Shown one piece after another: positions 1 through 10,483 of a stretch of 64,000 nt of DNA. Position 1 is the stretch's first letter; each line of letters opens with the position of its first letter. This stretch comes from Takashimella koratensis (lineage: Eukaryota; Basidiomycota; Tremellomycetes; Trichosporonales; Tetragoniomycetaceae). A program made the position numbers and the translations under genes. The notes under the pieces are model-generated. The model was not told the origin of the DNA, made no database searches, and worked only from the letters and a program-made list of their open reading frames with translations. The stretch spans positions 496,001-560,000 of the forward strand of contig BCKT01000013.1 of NCBI GenBank assembly GCA_003116875.1. The letters run 5' to 3'.

Positions 1-289
1 ACAGTCCGCAGTGCTTCGCCAAATGTGTCACCCGGCCATCGACCTCGCTCTCGGGCTCTGAAGAGGTAAGTTCCTCACCATGCGATCTGAGCCGAACTCC
101 GTTGCATCCTTGCATATCCTCATAACTTTCCTTGGACCTTCTTCTGCTCCTCTTGCTGACACTCCACAGCGGTGTCTGTCCCAGTGCATGGCGTTGTACA
201 TGGCTGCGTTCGACCAGACCTCCAAGAGCTACGTTGCGCGAGTGTCCAAGGAGCGCGCATCGGGCTCGATCGGTCCCTCGGGTCTCTAA
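1..289 (+). CDS. TIM13: Mitochondrial intermembrane-space chaperone Tim13 (3' part)
   Basis: This is the C-terminal part of a small Tim protein; the 5' end lies outside the window. Two exons are visible, <1-65 and 170-289, joined in phase 0 across a 104 nt intron with a GTAAG donor and CAG acceptor. The joined reading shows the twin CX3C motif of the family (CFAKC and CLSQC), followed by a helix resembling the Tim13 end (YMAAFDQTSKSYVARV). Small Tims of this family form a hexamer with Tim8 that escorts hydrophobic precursors across the mitochondrial intermembrane space. Assignment to Tim13 rather than Tim8, 9 or 10 rests on this C-terminal helix. The product ends in a short Ser/Gly-rich tail (SGSIGPSGL). 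Confidence 0.85.
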
Positions 290-574
290 GCGAGTCGCTC
301 TACAGCCAATAATTTAACGCCAGCCCTTGCAGTCCGCCGTACATGGAGGGATGGTGATTGATCGACGGTATAACGATGGAGGAAGCCAACGCAGAAGGAG
401 GAAGTCCAAGGAACAGCATATTATCCACATCCTTGACTCAGATTAGATGTATCCAAACTCAATATTGCAACACAACTCATGCATTCTCATACACTGATAC
501 TGTATCCCATGTTGTAAACTATCGCAACAAGTACACCCATCAACCCGAGCTAACGACAACGACGAGGGCAAGCT

Positions 575-2096
575 CTACTCTTCATCATCGTCGTCACCGC
601 CTTCCTCACGCCAGACCTTGTACACCTTGCGTCTGTTGCTCTCGACCGCCTTTGCGTCAGCCGCAGCGACGAACATCGCTTTGAGCAATGCCTTCCTGAC
701 TGTGCTTGCGCCGTCCGCCTTGGCGTCTCCGTCCACATTGACCGTTGCCGAGCTGTGAGCTGCGATACTCGGGTATGCGGGTGCATGAGCCGCCTTGCTG
801 TCCCCTTTCCGTCGCTTGACAGGCCTGGACTCGTCGTCGTCGCCTTCTGTCGAGGACTTGAGACCAGCGAGGAGCGGGATGAACAGCGAAGACATGAGGT
901 GAGAGTGGACGTTGGATCCGGGCGTCCGAGTGAGGAGGGTGATGAAGGGTTTGAGAATTTCAGGTAAGGGGCAGGCAGGGCTCGATTCGTCCTCATTGGT
1001 GGTGCTGAGGACTTTCTCGAGCTCATCGAGGTAGATGTCGGAGAGGTGGAGCTGGATAGAAGAAGGAAGGGCTCGGGTCTCCCATCTTAGAAGCCGTTAG
1101 TATTGAGATGAGATCAAAAGGGAGGTGAGGTAGGTGAGACTCACGATAAGGGACCCGTAGCACCAGAGAGGAAGGAGTTGAGAGCGTTCACGCCGTCCGC
1201 TCGCCAGCCGTCTCGAGCAAGTAGGCGGAAGGTGGCGTTAACGAACCGTCGAATGAGCATGTAGAATTTGTCCATTCTGATCATTGTTAGCCACGCTGCA
1301 ATACCCAAGCAAGCAAGTAGCTTCAAGCGACAAAAATATAGTCCAGGAGTCTCAAACCTACCTCAATCGGTCAATCCCATTCCACTCCCGGATAATCGAC
1401 AGCCAGAAGCCCTCGAGGAACGCAAGGCTGGCACGGAACCGTTCTGCGCTCGCTTCTCGTGGCGTCACTGAGGTCGATGGAAGTTCGGGGTTGATCTTGA
1501 GTAACAAGCCTGCGAGGTCGGTCGCGAGTGCTTGTTGCACAAGCGGTTTGTCCGACATCCAGAAGCCTGAGCTGTGTCAATATGAAGTCCAGAACAAGTT
1601 GGAACGTTTGCTAGTAGATGCGGCTGAGGAGTAGGACCGAGAGAGGAGGTAGACGAAGGAGAGGGAGACGCTCGCTCACAGTAGAAAAGACCTTTCCAGA
1701 GCTTGGCCATCTCAGCGTCTGACAACCGGACATAGGCTGTACTCGACTCGAGATCCGCATCTCCATCTTCGTCCACGCCTCCGCGGGACAAGAATGCCGC
1801 GAGGTTCTTCACCGCTTGATCCCGGATCTTCTTATCTGTGGCGCAAGATGAGAGCAGGCGTAGGAAGGCGCCATATAACAGGCGTAGAACGAGGGAGGGA
1901 GCTAAGTTAGCCTGGGCTCAAGGAACCAACCCCAGAAGAATTGGATGACAGGAGCAGGATTGAAGAAACGCGACTGGAGAGAGAGTCGAGATGCCAACTC
2001 ACCGGTATGAGCGAGCTGCTTCCCCAGAGGCAGCGCAGCCTCCGTCTTGAGCTCTGTCTGAGCCTTCCCCTTTCCTTTTCGTGCGGCCGACGGCAT
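575..2096 (-). CDS. RRP1: Ribosomal RNA processing protein Rrp1 (Nop52 family)
   Basis: Five exons on the minus strand (2096-2003, 1835-1680, 1566-1362, 1276-1145, 1085-575) give about 365 residues. The start is the only ATG preceding the conserved block. The N-terminal half carries the family's helical core: a KKIRDQAVKNLAAFLS stretch, then LSDAEMAKLWKGLFYC continuing across an intron into FWMSDKPLVQQ. The C-terminal third is acidic and basic low complexity (SRPVKRRKGDSK, EEGGDDDDEE), typical of nucleolar proteins. In yeast, Rrp1 is needed for 27S pre-rRNA processing and 60S subunit assembly. The gene diverges from the mitochondrial gene at 2327 with 230 bp between the start codons. The splice sites all restore the conserved frame, so the exon structure is well supported. 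Confidence 0.92.
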
Positions 2097-2326
2097 TGTT
2101 CCTGCTTATCGATGTAGATAGAGTGTTGCAGTATCGTAGTGTCGTAGTGTTGTAGCAACCAGATGTCACGTCAAAACATTTTTCAACTTTTCGGAAATGG
2201 TCACGTGATTTTTTGCCGCAACCGCAAGCGAGCATGCCCCATACCGCATCGTCACCACGGCTAACCCTTTCATCGACCACTACCTCATCGCAGACGACCA
2301 CCTTCACCCACCCCCTTTACCTCGAC

Positions 2327-3960
2327 ATGCTTGCTAGGACACTCTTCCTCCGTCGAGCAGCTCGACAGCGGCCTTTCCCCGTACCGCTGGCTACAGTCCC
2401 GCGGCCTCTCCTCCCTCGGCGCGCAATCACCATCTCGGCTCCTGGCTCTGACCACAACCCGAACAATAACGAGTCCCCCTCTTCCTCTTCCTCTCCCTCT
2501 TCTTCCAACCCCAACCCCTACCCCGACTCCGACTCCACGCAAAGCTCTGGGTCTGGGTCTGGGTCCGGGGGCGAAATCATCGGTCTCCCCGTCTCTGCCT
2601 TCTCCGCTTCCTCTCAACACCCCTTCGCCTCCTCCGACTCTTCTTCCTCCTCCTTCTCACCACCTCCAGACCCCAACCAGTCCAGCGTACCAGTCACCTC
2701 CCTCCCTTCCCCGCCAGAGAGCTCGAGAGCACCCCATGTCGCCCATCCATTCGATACTCATGCGTTCGTGGCTTACTTGGAAAAGTCAGGGATGAGTTCT
2801 GGGACGTCAAGGACAATGATGGAGGCTGTGAGGGAGTTGATTGTTCAACGATCGAATCGCGCAAGGGATGATATGATCAGTAAAGAGGATATGGATAATG
2901 TGAGTTGCTCAAGGGTACGGCTAGTGTCAAAGCCCCCACTTGGGATGGTGGCGGTGGTAGTGGGTGGAGAAGCAACATGGGCTAAGGAGGAGAGAGGCGA
3001 TCATGCCTGATATACCGTCTAGAACACACGCTGATAGCTACCAGGAATCGTACCTGTTCCGAGCAGCGCTGTCGGAACTGCGGACAGAATTGAGCGTTCG
3101 AGCAAGGAACGACGGGATCGCATTAAGAGCGATGAGCAGCGCGATCCAGCGTGAGGTCGATGGTTTGGAACAAAAGTTGAAAGAGGACATTCAGACGCTT
3201 AAGCACGAGTAAGTCAAGCTCTTACACCCTTCAGGTGGTGGTGGTGGTGGTGTGTGAGGGGGGGGGGGGGCTGCTTACTTCGTTGGGGCGGAAGTTCATA
3301 TGGAGCGAATTCTGACGTCGACAGTATCGAGATAGACATGAATAATCGGAAGGAGGAGACGAGGTCAGAGATGAAAGGGTTTGATATGGCGATCGAGGTG
3401 GGTTATGCGTAATTTGAGCTCGGGAGGGCTGAAGCGTCGTTGAGCTGAGGGCTGACTTACGAGCAGGAGATCAACAACAAATTCACCATCTCGTTGGGTG
3501 ATTTGCGAACGGAGACCGAACGTGCGAAATGGGATGCCACCCGTCGAGCTATCTGTAAGTCTCCATTTTTCTCTCCCTATTCGTTTTACCTCTCGTCTCT
3601 ATCCTCATGCTAACCCAACGCCTAGCTATCATCGCACTCCTTGTCATCGCCGGTGTCGGAGTATCAACTTTTGCCTTGTCTGAACCTATCGACCCTAAAC
3701 CGCCAGCTCCGAAATCCGAGTCGTCTAACGGCTCCACCTCCACCACTACCAATGGATATGGTCAAGCCGTTCACGGAGATCATCACAGCGAATCTGATCC
3801 AGCGCCCATGCGTGACGTAGCAGTGGGGACAGAAGACGAAGTCGAGTTTGGAGATACAGAAGCGAGATTGGAAAAGTTGTTGGCACAGATGGAGAGACCG
3901 AAACCAGAGAGAAGGGAGAGTAAGGTCATGTTGAGTAAGAGTTTGAACGAGCGGATATAG
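2327..3960 (+). CDS. Mitochondrial coiled-coil membrane protein, DUF1640/CCDC90 family (FMP32/MCUR1-like)
   Basis: Five exons (2327-2899, 3045-3208, 3325-3397, 3467-3554, 3626-3960) encode about 410 residues. The start at 2327 gives a basic, hydroxylated presequence (MLARTLFLRRAARQR) expected for mitochondrial import; an upstream in-frame ATG at 2213 would bury it. After a Ser/Pro-rich linker comes the family core: FDTHAFVAYLEKSG, then a long coiled coil (ALSELRTELSVR... QREVDGLEQKLKEDIQ... DIEIDMNNRKEETRSE... TERAKWDATRR), then one membrane segment (IIALLVIAGVGVSTFAL) in the last exon. Relatives are inner-membrane proteins connected with cytochrome c oxidase or with the calcium uniporter. 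The hydrophilic C-terminal tail of about 90 residues looks longer than usual. The second intron contains a run of 13 G. Confidence 0.85.
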
Positions 3961-4111
3961 ATAGAAGGAGATAGCGTAGGTGGGGAGAGAATGGGGAGAG
4001 GAAAGAGGGCAGAGTAACGACTCTTGGCAATAGCCATATCCACGATTATGATTACATCACCACTATGCCATGATCCAGCCATGCTGTTCACTTTGCCAGT
4101 CTATCATGAAC

Positions 4112-4387
4112 TTAATGCTTCAACTGATCACGAATAGCCTCCAACATCTGGCTCATGATCCCGCTTCTGTTCTCCAACACACCCTTGTATATAGCTTCAA
4201 CAAAGCAATAGATGTGCCAGAAGGTCGCGTGCTGACCTGAATCCGAGAGGTACAGGTTCCCCGAGTAATAGTTGTTGATCCTCCGCAGTGCATCGGACGC
4301 TGTCTGGACTGATAGACGGCGTAGGCCTTGGATGTACCAGCCGCCGATAGCTTGGTGGAGGACCCCACACTCCGGGCGTCTAGACAT
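4112..4387 (-). CDS. Small open frame of unknown function (91 codons)
   Basis: A single open frame reads from an ATG at 4387 to a stop at 4112. I do not recognise the product. Its composition is protein-like rather than random: a helical stretch (LRRLSVQTASDALRRINNYY), an aromatic-rich centre (HATFWHIYCFVEAIY) and a charged helical end (MSQMLEAIRDQLKH). It lies 250 bp downstream of the decayed orphan copy at 4643-5640, on the same strand. It could be a short gene, a last exon of a longer gene whose upstream exons I cannot identify, or a relic. No clean GT-AG connection to the upstream frames was found. Confidence 0.3.
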   Translation of the reverse strand: MSRRPECGVLHQAIGGWYIQGLRRLSVQTASDALRRINNYYSGNLYLSDSGQHATFWHIYCFVEAIYKGVLENRSGIMSQMLEAIRDQLKH

Positions 4388-4642
4388 TTGAGATGGAGAG
4401 ATGGATCGCAAGGTCCAGCTTGTTTTACTGGAACTTCATATATGAGTCGAGACTGACATTGAGACACTCCGTTTGACCATCCCCGCTTTGGGAAACAGGC
4501 GGTTAAGGAGCACAGTATCAGAGAAAACATCGTGGTATGAACAACAAGTAAATGAAGTGTCACCTACAAAGCCTGGATAGCTGTAGCCCTGTGAATGTGA
4601 AAGGTGGAGAAACACGATGATGTAAATTCAATTTCGCCTTCA

Positions 4643-5640
4643 TCACAAATTGTCGAGTGTAGTCACTACTTTCTTGGGACCTTTGCGATTCCCGAGTTTG
4701 TGAGAAACCCAATTCTGGTACAACTCTTGACAAGCGGCCATGAACCGAACGTCAATGTTCCCAGTTCGTGTCGGGGAATTCTTGAAAGACTCGTTTGCAT
4801 CGGGGCAAGCGAGTTGCTGCAGCCGTTTCGAAACCTTGTCAAGCGAAGACAATAAGGACGGTCCGATCTCCGAAGGCATTCTGCCGCCCAAAGTCTGTTC
4901 ATCCACCGAACGCAGAACGCTTTCGGAAAGGCAGCCAGCTTCACGATCCTGGTTGAAACTCTTCAGAGTCAGAGCGTAGCCGTGTAGAATTTGAAAGGCT
5001 CTTGAGAAGTTGGAAAGTCGGGACGAACAGGCATTGAGGGTGGTTGTGAGAAGTCTTTGGTCGTCCTTTGGGAGAATCTCCCAGATCTCGGCGAGATCGT
5101 GAGCGTTGGCGACAACCGAAGAGGCGTATCCGTAGAGGATCTCCCTCCGAACCGGGTCTCTGACATTGCGGGCGAGGTGGTCTGCGATGGAATCTGTCAG
5201 GTATGGCGTCTGAGGACGCCTGAAGCGGTCCGAGCGCTCCCGAAGTACCTGGGATGCCGAGAAGGGACCGAGCGGGGTGGCGCAGGCCGAGGCCACGGAG
5301 AACAATAAGGCCACTGGTAGAGGCAATGCAGCGCTGCGGCGCACGGGCCCACGAGCGGTTGCGGCCGCGGAGAACAACGGGGATGCATGAACAACGCGCA
5401 AGCGGTCGAGGCCGATCTGGTGGAGTTAAATAGCAGCCTGTAGCGTCGAGAGATGAATCCCCAACCCGTTGAAACCTAACATTCATCGTTCGCGTGCTCG
5501 GGAGGGAGCCAAATCGTAAAAAGGTTGAAGTTTGTGGAATCATCGGTGGCACGAAGAGGACCGTCATCTTCTACGTTTCGCATGCTCCAAATAGACTTTT
5601 CAAAGCCCCCAAGTGGTGTCTGTAGCGTGTGGTAGGACAT
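4643..5640 (-). pseudogene. Decayed paralogue of the orphan gene at 6150-7586
   Basis: Two pieces of this minus-strand locus resemble the two ends of the neighbouring intact orphan gene. The first (5640-5476, ATG to stop, 54 codons) begins MSYHTLQ and has KSIW and TIWLPPE, matching MPYYQFE, KSIW and SIWLPSE at the intact N-terminus. The second, an open frame 4643-5401 with no ATG near its start, has SSVVANAHDLAEIW, ILHGYALTL and IDVRFMAACQELY, matching SSLILRSQEVTETW, DIHQYTSKL and VDLDFLGSCSELH at the intact C-terminus. The region corresponding to roughly residues 60-260 is missing, and no splice pair joins the pieces in frame. I read this as a tandem copy with an internal deletion. A functional gene with a cryptic intron is the alternative. 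Confidence 0.5.
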
Positions 5641-6149
5641 ATTGGGAAGCAACGTTGAGATATGTATATCGGATCGGGTCACAGAAAGCAGGAAGTGCGA
5701 AGCGTGCTTGACAGGGGCGCAGTGAATGAATGGCAATGCCGAGGTGGGGATAGGGTAAAATAGAGGGGAAGGGGGGGGAGGGGGGTAGACTCTGAATCGT
5801 AGAGTGGATATATGATAACCAGCAGCATCACATTCGCATTGTGTTGCGCGTCGGAGCTGAAGCGAGCTCCGCCCCGGCATAAAGCGGCATAAAGGAGCAT
5901 AAAGGAGGTCAACAACAAAGAGAGTCGAGTCCCCGGCTACAGTATGCTGCCAAGCTGCTCTTGGCAAATCAGTCAACCCTTGTCCCACCCAATCCCGCCT
6001 TGGTGGGAATTCCCATGCCCAAGAGCATGTGAAATACAAGGGAAAGGGGTAAGTCGGAGGTTGCAGGTGTGAGCTCGAGTCAATGATGGTGATTTTCTGC
6101 ATCAAGAGATAAGACAAATGTAGAGTAAACAGAACGGCTGCATAGTGGT
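5641..6149. other. Intergenic stretch, 0.5 kb
   Basis: No gene is supported here. The stretch holds the probable promoter of the decayed copy and the 3' flank of the intact orphan gene. It includes a G/A-rich tract at about 5762-5790 and a tandem repetition of the words CATAAAG and GGCATAAAGGAGCATAAAGGAGG at about 5877-5907. Confidence 0.6.
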
Positions 6150-7586
6150 TTAAACTACGACCTCAGCTCTTTCTGGATACAAACTATGATGCAATTCACT
6201 ACAGCTTCCCAAGAAGTCAAGATCAACCCGCCAACCTTTCTTTCCAGATTTCCCCTCTGATTGACTCGAGCAGTGTCTCGTGAGTGCGTTAAGGTCGGTC
6301 GTCAGGCAATTCATGGAGAAAGACGGGACTCTAGGCTCCTGATGGATCTTCTTTGCGACGCAACCTAGCGCACCGAGACGATACAACTCCAGCTTGGATG
6401 TATACTGGTGTATGTCTTGATAGCTTTGTGCAAAATTTTCCAGCTTGCCTCTTAACTCCGCGGCAATCTGGACTGATGTCACTTCGTCGTCCTCGAATTG
6501 CTTGTACTGGCTCCATGTCTCAGTGACTTCTTGGGATCGCAGAATGAGGGATGAGGTCTTTTGAACCAGTACCTCGATGTCACCAACATCATGAACTTCA
6601 CGCACGAGGTACCTCGCCATACGTTCTCGAAGCAATACTGCCTTCTCTTCTTCTCGGAGTTGATCGATTGACTTGTCCAAGAAGGCGGAACCAAGGTTAG
6701 TACGAACGAAATTGGAGGCTGTGTATCTGTCACGAAGGACTCTGCAGACATTGATGAAGACGTTCAGTTTGGTGGTCCCAGAATTAGCACGGGGTTCAAG
6801 CTGCTCAGCTGCAGCGTGCGCAACGTCCAAGGCACTCCACAAAGGGTTCGCTGGGTCAATCGCCGAATTGTCCATCAGATTGAGAAAACTAGACACGTTA
6901 GGTGATCGTTTTGCCATCTTGTTTATCTTCCCCTTCTTGGACACTTGGTCAAGCGTTTTCTCCAGCTTGCTCAATTCGTACGAGAATGAGCCCAGCGCGT
7001 CGTCTAACTCGATGAAAAGCTTGTCGTTCAAATCTTGGTACACTCGGTCCCTCTGACGCGTTCTCAGTTCTTGAAGAATAGGGAAGGCTGAGGATAGGTG
7101 AGAACGAATGAGTTCCGTTTGGCGATTCGACGATTCCTCAGAGTCAGAGCTGTGAGACGCTTCAAAAGCCTGGAGCAGGCTGTCTTTGGCTTCGATACCG
7201 ATAGTGCCGACTGGGAGGCCAGGTAGATCATAACTCTCAACATCGATATTGGTATCACCATCATTCGCGCTGATCTGCGTTGAAGGTGAGGATGGAAGAT
7301 TTGGTGTCGGGGGATCAAAAGTCCAAGCTTTCTGAGGTCTTCCATCGTCGTCCAATCGGCTAGCCGCATAGTATTGTTGGTCCCATGAATGATCGTCTGA
7401 TTTCAGGAGAGATTGGGTATCGAAGAGAAACCCCTCCTGATCTTCAGAAGGGAGCCAAATGCTGCCACGGCTGAAGATAGAGAGTTGGTTGTTGACAAGA
7501 GGTGCCGGAGCGTCAACAGTTGATAGTTCTATCCCCCATATGGACTTGGGGTCCAATTGCAGCGGTTCAAATTGGTAGTAAGGCAT
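6150..7586 (-). CDS. Orphan intronless gene, 478 residues, function unknown
   Basis: One uninterrupted frame from an ATG at 7586 to a stop at 6150. I recognise no domain. The N-terminal 130 residues are polar with acidic and Ser-rich stretches. From about residue 165 the sequence becomes helical and charged, with heptad-like stretches (DKLFIELDDALGSFSYELSKLEKTLDQV; QLREEEKAVLLRERMARYLV), suggesting coiled-coil or helical-bundle structure. No signal peptide or membrane segment is visible, so a cytosolic or nuclear location is likely. A broken paralogue lies immediately downstream at 4643-5640, which indicates local duplication. The absence of introns in a gene of this size is unusual here, since the conserved neighbours carry up to a dozen. 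A TATATA word lies on the same strand at about 7781-7788, near 200 bp upstream. Confidence 0.75.
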   Translation of the reverse strand: MPYYQFEPLQLDPKSIWGIELSTVDAPAPLVNNQLSIFSRGSIWLPSEDQEGFLFDTQSLLKSDDHSWDQQYYAASRLDDDGRPQKAWTFDPPTPNLPSSPSTQISANDGDTNIDVESYDLPGLPVGTIGIEAKDSLLQAFEASHSSDSEESSNRQTELIRSHLSSAFPILQELRTRQRDRVYQDLNDKLFIELDDALGSFSYELSKLEKTLDQVSKKGKINKMAKRSPNVSSFLNLMDNSAIDPANPLWSALDVAHAAAEQLEPRANSGTTKLNVFINVCRVLRDRYTASNFVRTNLGSAFLDKSIDQLREEEKAVLLRERMARYLVREVHDVGDIEVLVQKTSSLILRSQEVTETWSQYKQFEDDEVTSVQIAAELRGKLENFAQSYQDIHQYTSKLELYRLGALGCVAKKIHQEPRVPSFSMNCLTTDLNALTRHCSSQSEGKSGKKGWRVDLDFLGSCSELHHSLYPERAEVVV

Positions 7587-9012
7587 AATGAGGTGCCAGG
7601 ACTTAACAGCTGCTTACGATAACAGCTGCCTACGATAGGGGAGACAGAAGCCGTTTCCGGAAGGGAAGAAAGAAGGGACAAGTATGGTAGTAGCAGGTCC
7701 TGGGAGGGAAATTTAGGTGTATGTTGTTGGGGGGAAGGGGGGGGGGGGGTATATCAATTGTTGGCTGGCGGCGAGACAGCCTATATATCCGTCTTGGGGG
7801 GCTGCTCTTGTCATGGACCATCCAATCTCCGCTCTGATAATCAAAAGAAGCAAGCACAAAGGATGTCTGCACTACCGTGTGTGGTGTATTTTCCCGCAGC
7901 CGGTCTAGAGAGGCTCGACCCCGGTGTACTCCCTGATGGTGAAATTTATCACCGAGGAGTGGACAAACGAACGAGTTGGTATGTCATAGGAAGAGCACAT
8001 GGGGAGAGGAGGCTGTTCGTTGGCGCTGAATATGGGACAACGGCTGACAGTCAAGTCCTCCGATGGCCACGTTACACCATCGTGCCGCAAGGGACCGGGG
8101 GGGTTGCCGTCATCCTGCCACGCAACATTCTAGGATCCCCACGCCTCCATGTCTTCTTGTCGAGTCCAACAGGCACAGCATGTTGGTCAGCTATGTCCAA
8201 GCACCAGCCATACTGCATACACCCTGTTTCCTTCTATTGAAACCAGGTTCCAATAGACGGTAGCGGTAAAAAGCAATCTTTTGAGGGTTTTGGTTTGGTG
8301 TCATGCATTTCGGACGTGCCTAAGGGAAAAAACCATATCTCGAACCGACGGAACAATTATTTTGGATGCGCCATGTTTGAACGCCCCCCGACGGTCAGGC
8401 GGTCCCTGGTGCCTTGGCTACTTGCATGTCGTTACTCCGTCAAATGGGACTGTAGCTCAACCCGATGGGAATGGTTAGAGAGAATGTGTGCTACTACCCT
8501 GCCACGCTTTTGGGTAAGAGCGGGCGACCAACTCAACAGGAGAAAGGACGAAAGAGGCGGAAGCGGTCATCGGGGAAAGTGGCAATCACGCGAGAGTGGA
8601 CAGTGCGACGGACGGTGTGATGGAATGAAGGGTCGGCCGTGTCAGCCTTTGGTTCCTTGTCTGCTGACCTCTGTTGAATAAGGTGACGAGAGCAAGAGTC
8701 AAAGTCGGACCAGCAAGGTTTTGGGGATGGGACGGGCGAGGAGATGCGGATATGAAAGCGGCAGGAAGGCGAGCGAGGTTGGACAGAAGCGGGCAGTGAG
8801 CGCTCCAAGTGGGCGTAATGCGCTTCCGATGGTCAACCATGGGAGAACAGCAGGCTAGAGCATGGTTGAGTGACTGATATGTTTGGTGCGAGGGATATAA
8901 AGGCTGACGATGAGAGCGTTTCCTCCTAAGCGCCCTCGTCAACTGTCAAGCAAGTCAACACGGACACTGTGCATTTTTGACCATCTCGACCACCAATCCC
9001 ACACACTTCAGC
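7587..9012. other. Intergenic stretch, 1.4 kb, shared promoter region
   Basis: This region separates the divergent orphan gene (7586) and the priA-like gene (9013). It contains a G-rich run at about 7727-7749. Open frames here are short, overlap on several strands and show no protein-like features. A TATA box belonging to the priA-like gene sits near its right end. Confidence 0.6.
8896..8901 (+). promoter_or_regulatory. Probable TATA box of the priA-like gene
   Basis: A TATAAA word lies 112 bp upstream of the ATG at 9013, a normal distance for a strongly expressed secreted-protein gene. It is followed by a short pyrimidine-rich leader and a CAGC just before the ATG. The assignment is by position and consensus only. 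Confidence 0.5.
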
Positions 9013-10256
9013 ATGTCTCGGTTCTCTGCTCTTCTTTTCATACTCCTCTCCCTTTCCTTCTCCCTCCCAGCTTTCGCCGAGATCTTCGGCCTCATCGGCT
9101 GTCTCTCCTCCACCTACCCCGTCACCGGCCAATCTTCGACCGCATACACTTCTCTTGGCTTATGCGCCAACCACTGCTACTCCGCATACGGGACGACGTA
9201 CTCGTATTTTGTTCAGTCAAGTAAAAGGTGTTAACTGCTCTGCGGACTATCCAGCTTCATCGGAGTTCCTCACTTGTACCGGGTCGGGACAGATCACTGT
9301 GAGTACGCCCAATGTTTGCAGATACTCCGGGACAGCATTGGGTGGAAGCTGATGAAGGTGATGGGTCAATGTGTATGGCAGATGTCGTATACCGATAGTA
9401 CTTTTGGCGCCCAAGGTTGTTATCCTATCACATCGACGGGAGCTGTTCTTGCCAACTCGTTCACCGTCAATAACCCCGAAGCATGTTTCCAAGTGAGTGC
9501 ACTATCATCTCCCCATCCAAATCCTCCCTACTGCTAAGCTCGAGCCAAGCAGAGCGATCTCAACACAGGGCATGCAGAGATCCAAATTCGAGGCTGACAT
9601 TGAGCAACTAGTCTTGTGTGGCTTCGACAACCGCCTGGCTGCAACTCACATCCACCGGTTACTCATGTTCCTGCTCTACCCAAACTCACGGCGCAGCTAG
9701 CGGAGCCAACGGAGCCGGTTGTGGCCCCACGGTACCCATGTACTACTCCCATACTTCCAACGCGATAGTCACTAGTCAACCGGGCGCAGCATCGGGTTTC
9801 GTCAAGCGTTCACTGAAAGAAAAACTTGCGAGAGCGAAGGAGCGGGCAAAGCAGCTGTGTCCCGAGCCTATGAGGGCTTGTAATGTCGGCGCTGATAGAG
9901 AGTCGTACGAGGTAAGTATTGCCAGTAGCTTGAGTGCCAGGATGGGAAAAGGAGTGGGCAGATAGACAGTGAGCTGATAGTTGAATTTTTGAAGTGTATC
10001 AATATCGACGAAGAGCTTGAGAGCTGCGGAGCTTGTGTCTCTGGAGAGTTCGGAGCCGATTCATCTGAGATTGGCATTGAGTGAGTTGACAATGTCCTGA
10101 GATCCAGATGGGTTTATTGCTGACTTTGACAGCTGTACCACGCTACCTGGCGTTGAAATTGGAGGCATCACTTGCCTCACGGGTCGATGTGTCGCTTACG
10201 CTTGTCAGCCAGGCTGGACCTTGGCTCAGAACAACGCGACTTGCATCTTTTCCTAA
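9013..10256 (+). CDS. Secreted cysteine-rich protein with WSC-like repeats and a priA-type C-terminal domain
   Basis: The frame opens with a signal peptide (MSRFSALLFILLSLSFSLPAFA). Proposed exons are 9013-9220, 9255-9298, 9382-9492, 9612-9911, 9995-10080 and 10133-10256. Two WSC-like cysteine modules follow (IGCLSSTYPV...LGLCANHCYSAYG; then QGCYPITSTGAV...NPEACFQ|SCVAS...YSCSCSTQTHG). After a basic linker comes the domain found in basidiomycete priA-like proteins: CPEPMRACNV, YECINIDEELESCGACVSGEFG, DCTTLPGVEIGGITC and GRCVAYACQPGW. Such proteins are cell-wall or extracellular and are often regulated in development. The junction near 9221-9254 is doubtful: the excised 34 nt is very short and removes a stretch that itself looks like WSC coding (NCSADYP), so a small frameshift is possible. 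Confidence 0.75.
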
Positions 10257-10483
10257 ACTCACTCGTTTAAGTAGTGTCCATCCCACTTCCTCTAATCAGC
10301 CCTCATTATAGACCTCATTTTCTCTTCATTTTGGGTACACATCAATCTTCAATCTTCAATAGAACACATTAGACCACTTGCATCTCGTTCACCGTTCACA
10401 CGCTACTCTTGCACATCATTGAATGTGTCTAAACGCTAATATACCCATGACTTGTTCGTACAACACAACAAAAAATGGCTATC

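Noticed and set aside
5270..5400. Signal peptide in the frame 4643-5401 (LPLPVALLFSVASACA).
   Set aside because: There is no ATG before it, and the frame aligns with the interior of the neighbouring 478-residue orphan, so the hydrophobic stretch is more likely drift within a decayed copy than a secretion signal.
8586..8942. A minus-strand frame of 118 codons upstream of the priA-like gene.
   Set aside because: It is rich in Arg, Ser, His and Pro, overlaps other frames and covers the TATA box of the priA-like gene.
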